From Streptomyces sp. TSRI0107 (GTDB lineage: Bacteria > Actinomycetota > Actinomycetes > Streptomycetales > Streptomycetaceae), in NCBI RefSeq assembly GCF_001905845.1, contig NZ_LIVZ01000022.1, forward strand, positions 1-48,321: DNA of 48,321 bases. The letters run 5' to 3'. Both the position numbers and the translations under genes were made by a program. The notes under the pieces are model-generated. The model was given only the letters and a program-made list of their open reading frames with translations, had not been told where the DNA came from and made no database searches. Positions 42,062-48,321 of this stretch are shown piece after piece (the stretch's first letter is position 1; the number at the start of each line of letters is the position of its first letter).

Positions 42062-43909
42062 CTAGACCGTGCTGGTCTCACGCGGGGGAAGGCCAGGGAT
42101 CACGCCATCGGTCAGATTGGTGCGGATCTCCCTGACGGCCGGCCCCGGGGTGCCGCGGAGTTCGTTGCAGGCGATGATGACCTGTCCTCCAGCACCCGAG
42201 GGATCTTCGAAGGTGGCGAGGTCGGTGAGGCCATCGAGGAGCGCGTTGGCGCTGCGCTGGTCCTCCGGGCCGTCACCCAGGCCGGTGAACGGGCCGTCCA
42301 CGATCAGGAACTGGGGGACCGGCATCGCCGGCACCTCCCGGGCAGTATCGCGCAGCGCCAGCAGGACGCTGATGTTCGCGCGGGTCATCCCGTGCCCGGC
42401 GACGACCCGGGAGTCGAACGACTTTCCGTTGATGGTGACGGAGAAATCTTCCGGGCTGATGGAGACCGTGTTGACCTCGGGGTCACACGCCTGCAGCCGG
42501 CGCAGCGCATGACGCGACCACCGGTCGGTCGCCTGCTTGACCATCAGATCGGTGTCCTGCCGGGCAGCGGTGTATGCGGCTTTCGCGACCTCCGCAGCCT
42601 TCTCCAGCTCAGGCAGCCGCTCGCGTAGTTCCGTCAGCTCCGCGACCTCACGCAGGTGTTCCGCGTTCTGCTCCAGCCGCGCGGCCAGCTCCCGTGCCGC
42701 CGCTTCGGCCTCCACCACGACCTGCTGCTGCGGCGCGATCACCTCCTGCGTGAACGCCCGCACCGCGGCCGTCGCCTCCACCACAAGCCGGTCGGCGTCA
42801 GCGACCCGTCCACGAGCCTCTTCCGCCGCCTGCACCGCACGCCGGGCCGCCTCACGTGCCTGCTCAGCGGCCTGCTGCGCCTTAGACATCCGCCGCGTGA
42901 ACTCCTCGGAGCGCTGGCGGCGCTCAGGGTCGAAACGCCGGCACACGGGACAGTCGTCCTCCGACAGTCCCGTCAGATCCAGTGCCCGCACACACGCGGG
43001 GCACAGGCTCGGGTCGGTGGCTGCCTCCCGCAACCCGGCCAGACGTCCCCTCGCCTCGCCTGCGGCCGTATCCAGAAGCCGCGCCGTACGCTGACGGTCC
43101 TCGGCCGCCGCGCCTGCGGCCCGCCGGGCCTCCTGCGCCGCGGCCACCTTCTGCTCCAGCGCGGCGAGCTGGCTTTGCAGCCGGCTCAGCTCCGCTGCGG
43201 CCTTCTGTGCCTTCAACGCCTCCTGCTGGTGCTGCGCGGTCCACTGCTCACCGCGGCGCTGCAGGTCCTCGACGGACGGCAGGTCACGCTCCTGCCGCTC
43301 GCGCAGAATTCGTTTGATGCGGTTCTTCGCCGACCGCCACTCCTTCGTCCTGGCGTCGTCCTCTTGGTGCAGCGCGTCGACCTTCTCGTCGTCGGCCCCC
43401 AGCAGCACACGTCCCACCGCCTTGCGCTCTTCCTTGCCCTGCCCGCCGAGGTAGACGTTCGGGAGGGCGCGCTGGCCCGCGTAGAGCCACGGCACGAGCC
43501 TGTCCAGTGTCACGCGCGTACGTCCCGTGCCCAGCCGGGGGATCCCACACAGATCTTGGAAGACATCGGCCGCCGACCGCCGGGAGTCACTGCGCTTGAC
43601 CGGATGACGCTCCGGGATGCCCAACGTGCCGCGCGTGAAGACCACGTCCTCCTTCAAGTTTTCCGGGCTGCGGATGACCTCCCACCGCTCCCCACCGATC
43701 CGGGCGACGAACCCCACACGGCTGCACATCGACACGGCGTCCATCACCTTGGCATGCTCCACCCCCAGCACCCACCACACCGATTCCAGCACTGTGCTCT
43801 TGCCCGACAAGGTCACTCCCGTCAGCGCGGGCAGCGGGGCGTCGAGCCTCACCTCGTGCTTCACCCCATCGACCTCGAACAACAAGCACTCGATGCTGAG
43901 CGTGACCAC
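42062..43909 (-). CDS. Rad50-like ATPase with zinc hook
   Basis: 615 residues, GTG 43909 behind GGGAGG; the upstream extension to 43963 is not needed. Walker A is GVTLSGKS (31-38), long heptad-rich coiled coils run from ~175 to ~460, and the central zinc hook has CPAC and CPVC, both classic CPxC. A signature-like GHGMTRANISVLLAL and Walker B FLIVDGP follow near the C-terminus. It is shorter than Rad50 and lacks an adjacent Mre11. It is likely the sensor/motor that licenses the nuclease encoded 326 bases downstream. It resembles other SMC-type defence ATPases and is distinct in sequence from the ABC-3C ATPase at 33847. Confidence 0.8.
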   Translation of the reverse strand: MVTLSIECLLFEVDGVKHEVRLDAPLPALTGVTLSGKSTVLESVWWVLGVEHAKVMDAVSMCSRVGFVARIGGERWEVIRSPENLKEDVVFTRGTLGIPERHPVKRSDSRRSAADVFQDLCGIPRLGTGRTRVTLDRLVPWLYAGQRALPNVYLGGQGKEERKAVGRVLLGADDEKVDALHQEDDARTKEWRSAKNRIKRILRERQERDLPSVEDLQRRGEQWTAQHQQEALKAQKAAAELSRLQSQLAALEQKVAAAQEARRAAGAAAEDRQRTARLLDTAAGEARGRLAGLREAATDPSLCPACVRALDLTGLSEDDCPVCRRFDPERRQRSEEFTRRMSKAQQAAEQAREAARRAVQAAEEARGRVADADRLVVEATAAVRAFTQEVIAPQQQVVVEAEAAARELAARLEQNAEHLREVAELTELRERLPELEKAAEVAKAAYTAARQDTDLMVKQATDRWSRHALRRLQACDPEVNTVSISPEDFSVTINGKSFDSRVVAGHGMTRANISVLLALRDTAREVPAMPVPQFLIVDGPFTGLGDGPEDQRSANALLDGLTDLATFEDPSGAGGQVIIACNELRGTPGPAVREIRTNLTDGVIPGLPPRETSTV

Positions 43910-44046
43910 CCGGTACCTCCCGCGACTCGGCAGCGCTTGAGCGCTCGTAGCGGGTAACGACACGCGGCCGCCCGGGTGACGTGCCGCCCCAGACCGGCGC
44001 CAACAGACCGACGCCGATGTGCAACCGGCCGGAATGCGAAGCCCGT

Positions 44047-44388
44047 CTAGGTCGACTTGCGGCGCTCCTCAGCCTCACGCGTGATCTTGTTGACAAGATC
44101 CCAGAACTGACCTGCCGGGCCCGCACCAGCAGCGGACCCAGGCCGGGGCGCGGCACCGACACCAAAAATCTGACCGATGCGGGCCTCCCAGCACCTCCGG
44201 CACTGACAGTCCCCTGCTGTATGAGTCGGACAGACTCGGTCAGCCGTCTCACAGACCAGCACGGCCAATGCCTCCGCCCGCCCCTTCCACCGCGCCTCGC
44301 CCGAACGAGCCGCCGACGCTTCCCGCTCCGCCCGCCGCCGCGCGCCGATCATCGCCCAGTCAGGGCCACCTCCGCCGTAGTAACCCAC
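44047..44388 (-). CDS. Small Cys-rich protein upstream of the Rad50-like gene (113 aa)
   Basis: GTG 44388 behind GGGAG. The sequence begins MGYYGGGGPDW, continues with a basic helix (ARRRAEREASAARSGEARW) and has a Cys/His cluster VCPTHTAGDCQCRRCW at about residues 52-67 that could bind zinc, then ends in a charged helix (KITREAEERRKST). No family is recognised. It is 137 bases upstream of the Rad50-like ATPase in the same direction and may be the third member of that system, in the way small middle components accompany other SMC-type systems. Confidence 0.55.
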   Translation of the reverse strand: MGYYGGGGPDWAMIGARRRAEREASAARSGEARWKGRAEALAVLVCETADRVCPTHTAGDCQCRRCWEARIGQIFGVGAAPRPGSAAGAGPAGQFWDLVNKITREAEERRKST

Positions 44389-44516
44389 CGCTCGCTCCCG
44401 CTCGTCCCGACGCCATGTCCCTCACAGGACAACGCCCCCACCAGCAGCAAGACACGCCACATCACACAGGAGGCCCTGCCACCGCCCGCTTTCGCTCTGA
44501 CGCCCGCGCGCCTGTG

Positions 44517-47189
44517 TCACGCCCACTGCACACCCAGCTCCCGCAGCGCGTCCCGCTGCTCCTGGGTGAGCTTGCCGCGCCTGGACTTGGTGTTCGACAC
44601 CCATACGCCCAGCTTCACAACCACCGGCTCCCTCTCGCCGTCGACCGCGATCTCCTCGGCGTGGCCGCGCGGCACGGGTCGGCCGGCGCCCTCCCGCTCA
44701 ACCCACTGGGCGAGAGCCGTCAGGCCACGCTGGAACGCTTGCTGCGCCCTGCTCGGGCCCTTCGTCGCGCGCCTGGCCGCCGCGGCGGGAGACGGCTCCT
44801 CAAGCGGCTTGATGCCCAGCACGGACAGCCGCTCCTGCTGCTCGGGCAGGAGCCGCGCCCAGATTGCCGGCTTTTTCTGCTGCTGGAGCCACTTGCCGAT
44901 GTCGTCGCCGTCCATGAGCACGCCGGGTGTGATGTCGGGCAGGCTGCCGTCGGCTTCAACCAGGTCCGCCAGGACCCGGTAGTGGCGCTGCCAGTCCAGC
45001 GGCCACGGGCAGTCCCAGTCCGGGTCGATCGCGGCCAGTTGCGCCGCACGCTGCTGCGCCCGCTGGGAGTCTTTGCCCAGGCCGTTCTTGGCGCCCTTGC
45101 GCCGGAGGTTGGCCATGTGCTGCCCGATGGGCACCATCGCCTCGCCCTCGCCCCACACGGCGTCCTGGCGGGGTGCGAGGTGTCCGGTGGCCCGCCGGTA
45201 GGAGCGGAGCGCGGCGAGCTTCCGCTCCCAGGCTTCCTCGCCGGGCTCCCACACCATCCCGGCCTCGGGCGCGTCCAGCAGCTCCTTGCGGTGCGGATCG
45301 AGTTCCCCGGCGCGCAACACCTTCCGCTGCTGGTGCACCCACCGCCCCAGCGGGAAGTCCTTGGTCACGCCGACCTCGACCTCCGTGTCGTAGGAGACGG
45401 CGTACAGGCCCGTGATCCCGTTATCCCTGCGCCACCGCAGCAGCGCCTCATATCCCTCCAGCCACGCCAGAGACTCCGGCCGGTAGACGCGGGTACGCAG
45501 GAAGGCCGCGATGGTGGTGGCGTCGCGCGGGCTGGAGAAGTGCAGCAGCGCGGACTCGGCAGCGCCGTCGGCGCCGTCCTGCTCCTTGTCCTCGCCGTCC
45601 CCTTCGCCGCCGGCCCCGATGATCCGCCCGTTTTCGTCGCGCCGGAGGTGGATTTTGTGCTGGCCGTGGGTGAGGGCGCGGGAGGCGAGCTGCTCGACCA
45701 GGCGCTCATCATGCGAGCGCAGGCCCTGGAGCACGGCTACGAGGGGTCGGAACGAGGCAGAGGCGACCATGTCCTGTGGGTCCTCGCCGGGCTGGAGGAA
45801 GACCGGCACGATGATGCGGGCGACCTTCGTGCTGCCGTCCTTGTTGAGCCGGAGCGCGCGGCCGATGTTCTGCACGATCTCCACCTGCGAGCCGCGGGTG
45901 TCGGCAAAGCAGATCGCCTCCACACCGCGCTCGCCGGTGATGTCCACGCCTTCCCCGAGCACCCGCACCGAGGCGAGGAACGCCCGGTGCACCCGCCGGT
46001 TGCTAGCGTCGATGCCGTTGGCGAACTGGCGCAGGACTTCGCGTCGCTCGGTGACGAGGTGGTCGCCGCACAGCCATGCCGACCACACGCGGTCCGGGGG
46101 GACGTGGCGGCCGGCCTCCAGCTCGTAGAACTCCGCATCGATCGATGACGCGGGGATCTTGTCCGCGGCGGCCAGGTCGGCGTCGGAGACGTCGTTGACA
46201 TACAGCTCGGCCGCCGTCTCCGGCAGCTTCTCCGCGAACGACGCTGCCTCCTCCACCCGCTGATGGAAGGTCATCACGGTGCGCAGGTTCCACCTGGCGG
46301 CGTGCTCCAGGAGCGCGGTCTGCAGGAGCGCCATGCGCCGACCGCGCAGCGCCTCGTCCGATTCCCCGTAGACGGGGGAGGGGTCGCGGATTTCCAGGAC
46401 GTCGATCTCGAAGCCGGCGAGGATGCCCCGCTCGATTGCCTCCGAGAGTCCCAGCTCGGCGATCCACGGCCCGTACGTCTCGGAGTCCTGGCCCATCGAC
46501 GCGAGCACCGGCTCCTCGCCGTCCGCCCTCCTGCGGGGCTGGGGAGCCGCCAGGATGCGCGGGGTGGCGGTGAGGTAGAGCCGGAAGTCGGCCGGGATGC
46601 GGGCGTTGTCGTGAATTGCCGCCCACGGACGACCAAGATCACCGGCGGTGCCGTGTGCCTCGTCCACGATCGCGAGGTCGAAGCCCGCCATCTGCTGCCC
46701 GTACAGCCGCTCTCCGCCCGCCAGAGCGGCCTCCAGCGGCCCGCGAACCTTCCGCCGACCCGCCGGGTCCTCCGGATCCTCGCGGTCCACGAGGGAGGCG
46801 TACGTGGCGAACACGACGACTGGTCCCGCCCCGGCCCACAGGGCGAGCTGGATCGGATTCGTGGTGGTGCGCACCCCCAGTTCGTTCAGCACCGGGTCGT
46901 TCTCCAGCGAGCACACCCCAACCATGGGGGAGCGGTGGCCCACCAGGCGCCAGGCCTGGGCGGTCTGCACGAGCAGGTCCAGGGTCGGCACCGTCACGAG
47001 GATCCGGCCCTCCCGGAAGCATTCCAGCGCGCCCGCGGCAGCCGTGATCGTCTTGCCCGATCCGGTGGCTGACACGATCGTGGCACGGGCACCCTGCCGT
47101 GGTACCGATGACCTTGCAGGGAATCCAACCCACTTTCGGAAAGCCGCCTTCTGGACGACCTGGTGTCTCTTGAGCTGGATCGTAAACAT
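44517..47189 (-). CDS. Subtelomeric SF2 helicase with helicase-associated domains (TtrA-like)
   Basis: 890 residues, ATG 47189 behind GGAGGG. SF2 motifs: ATGSGKT (41-47), DEAH (176-179), TATP (207-210), then EGVDITGERGVEAICFADT and QNIGRALRL (motif VI), all intact. The C-terminal third has helicase-associated repeats (WLEGYEALLRWRRDNG, LGRWVHQQRKV, IGQHMANLRRKGAKNG, LGVWVSNTKSRRG). Helicase genes of this kind occupy the last gene position of many Streptomyces linear replicons, where ttrA is implicated in conjugal transfer. Here the gene starts about 1.1 kb from the telomere and is transcribed away from it. It is related to the first half of the 16942-20556 protein. Confidence 0.8.
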   Translation of the reverse strand: MFTIQLKRHQVVQKAAFRKWVGFPARSSVPRQGARATIVSATGSGKTITAAAGALECFREGRILVTVPTLDLLVQTAQAWRLVGHRSPMVGVCSLENDPVLNELGVRTTTNPIQLALWAGAGPVVVFATYASLVDREDPEDPAGRRKVRGPLEAALAGGERLYGQQMAGFDLAIVDEAHGTAGDLGRPWAAIHDNARIPADFRLYLTATPRILAAPQPRRRADGEEPVLASMGQDSETYGPWIAELGLSEAIERGILAGFEIDVLEIRDPSPVYGESDEALRGRRMALLQTALLEHAARWNLRTVMTFHQRVEEAASFAEKLPETAAELYVNDVSDADLAAADKIPASSIDAEFYELEAGRHVPPDRVWSAWLCGDHLVTERREVLRQFANGIDASNRRVHRAFLASVRVLGEGVDITGERGVEAICFADTRGSQVEIVQNIGRALRLNKDGSTKVARIIVPVFLQPGEDPQDMVASASFRPLVAVLQGLRSHDERLVEQLASRALTHGQHKIHLRRDENGRIIGAGGEGDGEDKEQDGADGAAESALLHFSSPRDATTIAAFLRTRVYRPESLAWLEGYEALLRWRRDNGITGLYAVSYDTEVEVGVTKDFPLGRWVHQQRKVLRAGELDPHRKELLDAPEAGMVWEPGEEAWERKLAALRSYRRATGHLAPRQDAVWGEGEAMVPIGQHMANLRRKGAKNGLGKDSQRAQQRAAQLAAIDPDWDCPWPLDWQRHYRVLADLVEADGSLPDITPGVLMDGDDIGKWLQQQKKPAIWARLLPEQQERLSVLGIKPLEEPSPAAAARRATKGPSRAQQAFQRGLTALAQWVEREGAGRPVPRGHAEEIAVDGEREPVVVKLGVWVSNTKSRRGKLTQEQRDALRELGVQWA

Positions 47190-47225
47190 TCTCTTCCCTC
47201 CCCGGTGCCTTATTCCGGCAGTTAT

Positions 47226-47567
47226 TCAGACGGCTGCCTTCGGGTGTGAGCACGGGGCTGCGCCGTCCCAGATCGACGTGTTGCGAGGTACCAACCGCCG
47301 GGGACCCCGTCCGACTTCCCGCGCTTGAACCCCGCACGTCGCCCGGGCAGTGCCCGGCCTCGCGCGTGCGCCGAATGACGTCACCGCCGGACACCTCCAC
47401 CGTCCGTGCCGTGCACAGACCGCCGGCCCCGCCCAGCGCCTCCAGCACCCGCGCCGCACCGTGGTGCTCGAGTGCGTACACGGCAGCACGACCTCCTGCA
47501 CGAACCTCTCCAGCCGCACGAGGTCCACCCGTTCAAACCGCCTGACGTCCGCGATATGTACGGTCAA
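47226..47567 (-). pseudogene. Possible frameshifted small gene next to the subtelomeric helicase
   Basis: One frame from 47567 reads MTVHIADVRRFERVDL, then LERFVQEVVLP; near 47480 a one-base shift gives VYALEHHGAARVLEALGGAGG and CTARTVEVSGGDVIRRT. Joined, this is a plausible single protein, and the two parts meet at a natural point (VVLP-VYALE). The second frame then runs into the helicase region. No family is recognised. It could be a decayed gene or chance. Confidence 0.3.
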
Positions 47568-48024
47568 CTCAGCAGCCCCAACCGACCAGCCGCCACGCTG
47601 CGCCCAGTCCCTGTCTGCGATGCTGCCCCAGCCGTCCGCGAACCGTGCGCCCCGAGATGCTGGCGTTATCCCGTCCAGCTCGACGACCTCACTGCGCCCC
47701 GGCCCTCCAGGTCGTCAGCCTCGGCCGAGGGCACGCCCTGGGCCTGGAGGGGGCGAACAGCGTCAACCGGGCCTTGACGGCAGCAGCCTGATACTGGCTC
47801 ACTCGGCTTACGGAAGCGCTGCTCACGGCGGGGGCTGGTCCGGTAGGTTCGTGGTGACCGGTCATCCGTGTCCGTTTCTCTCGAAACTGCGGGAGGGTTC
47901 CGGGCAGGTTGGGGGTGTCCGTTGTTTCCGCCAACGGTACATGTCGCATCGACCTGATGCGCGCGCTACACTGAAACCCGACACGAACGAGCGACCCTCC
48001 CTCCCTCGCTCTGCAGCCAGCCCG
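47568..48024. other. Subtelomeric non-coding DNA
   Basis: No convincing gene. A 58-codon frame (47689-47865) beginning MTGHHEPTG is open, but its 3' part coincides with a hairpin (CCCTCCAGG at 47703 with CCTGGAGGG at 47743, enclosing the palindrome CCTCGGCCGAGG at 47719-47730). This suggests structure rather than coding. The AT-richer piece 47870-47960 separates it from the telomere. Confidence 0.45.
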
Positions 48025-48321
48025 GCCCGCGACAGCGGGCTCAACGGCCCTGGAGGCGCAGCCGGAAGGACCGTTGAGCGGGGGAGCGTAGCGGACCCGC
48101 CAACCAGGCTGGAGCGAAGCGGAAGCCTGGCAACGGGGCGGAAGCCCCGTCAGTCCGGGAGCGAAGCGGACGGACTGACAACCTCGGCGCGCAGTGCCGA
48201 GGTTGTGCGGGGGTGGCGCAGCCACCCCCGCTTGCGCTCCCGCGGAGCGGGAGCGCAACACCCGCGCGCAGCGCGGGTGTTCGCTTGCCCATCGCGCAGC
48301 GATGGGGTACCCGCTCCGCGG
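48025..48321. repeat. Linear-replicon telomere (archetypal Streptomyces type)
   Basis: Palindromes follow one another almost without gaps. From the end inward: 48311-48321 (CCGC-TCC-GCGG), 48288-48306 (8-bp arms, GCA loop), 48257-48281 (11-bp arms, GCA), 48232-48258 (12-bp arms, GGA), 48207-48231 (11-bp arms, GCA), 48178-48206 (11-bp arms), 48150-48178, 48133-48150, 48104-48130, 48078-48100, and 48025-48040. GCA triloops and the terminal CCGCGGAGCGG are hallmarks of Streptomyces telomeres, where they fold on the 3' overhang and are patched by Tap/Tpg. The canonical end begins CCC, so about one base may be missing from this assembly. Confidence 0.9.

Noticed and set aside
47689..47865. 58-codon ORF near the telomere
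   Set aside because: Its 3' half is a hairpin enclosing a perfect 12-bp palindrome, and there is no good ribosome binding site.
48025..48321. CRISPR array
   Set aside because: The repeats are different palindromes of varying length with 3-base loops, with no constant repeat or spacers; this is a telomere.

Overview
This window is very GC-rich. Its genes start with ATG or GTG behind GGAG-type ribosome binding sites and are often coupled by ATGA or GTGA overlaps. Families such as DUF6083 and DUF6417 point to Streptomyces or a close relative. The right edge (about 48025-48321) is a run of tightly packed palindromes. Read inward from base 48321, it begins like the archetypal Streptomyces telomere (CCGCGGAGCGG, then GTACCCC). 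The window is therefore the terminal ~48 kb of a linear replicon, either a chromosome arm or a linear plasmid; the sequence does not decide which. There are no rRNA, tRNA, replication, partition or tap/tpg genes here, and no CRISPR array.

Layout. 1-2266: a decayed HAD-hydrolase fragment, then a small membrane protein coupled to a HTH protein. 3114-11132: a large STAND NTPase with an N-terminal DUF4297-type nuclease, divergent from a tightly coupled three-gene operon. That operon encodes a metallo-beta-lactamase (MBL)-fold protein, an E2-E1-JAB triple-fusion ubiquitin-like conjugation enzyme, and a patatin phospholipase. 11172-16676: a Tn7/Tn5053-like set in the order tniQ, tnsA-like, tniA, tniB; the TnsA-like protein appears to lack all its catalytic residues. 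16942-20556: a 1204-residue protein with two SF2 helicase modules, the second degenerate. 20782-23279: a UvrD-like helicase and a DUF6083 protein. 23439-26269: an XRE regulator with three operator-like palindromes and a divergent Cys/His-rich protein, then a small YPI-repeat membrane protein coupled to a membrane-anchored Mrr-like nuclease. 26767-32863: regulators, a 40-residue peptide gene, a secreted HNH nuclease and a frameshifted DUF6417 gene. 33847-37269: an ABC-three-component (Lamassu-like) operon. 37445-38901: a small gene and an IS110 transposase. 39363-44388: a candidate three-gene system with a PD-(D/E)XK nuclease, a Rad50-like zinc-hook ATPase and a small Cys-rich protein. 44517-47189: a subtelomeric SF2 helicase. 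47190-48321: subtelomeric non-coding DNA and the telomere.

How it fits together. Most genes look like mobile or conflict functions, so this reads as a subtelomeric defence island. The strongest candidate for an undescribed system is the operon at 6101-11132. It combines a CBASS-like toolkit (E1/E2/JAB conjugation and a phospholipase effector) with an MBL-fold protein where a CD-NTase would be expected. Its promoter region matches the PafBC-type DNA-damage motif (TTGTCAGTG-N8-TAGATC). The YPI-repeat/Mrr-like pair has a second copy of this motif (TTGTCAGTG-N8-CAGCAT), so two defence-like operons here may be switched on by DNA damage. Family names are assigned from motifs read by eye; no database search was run.
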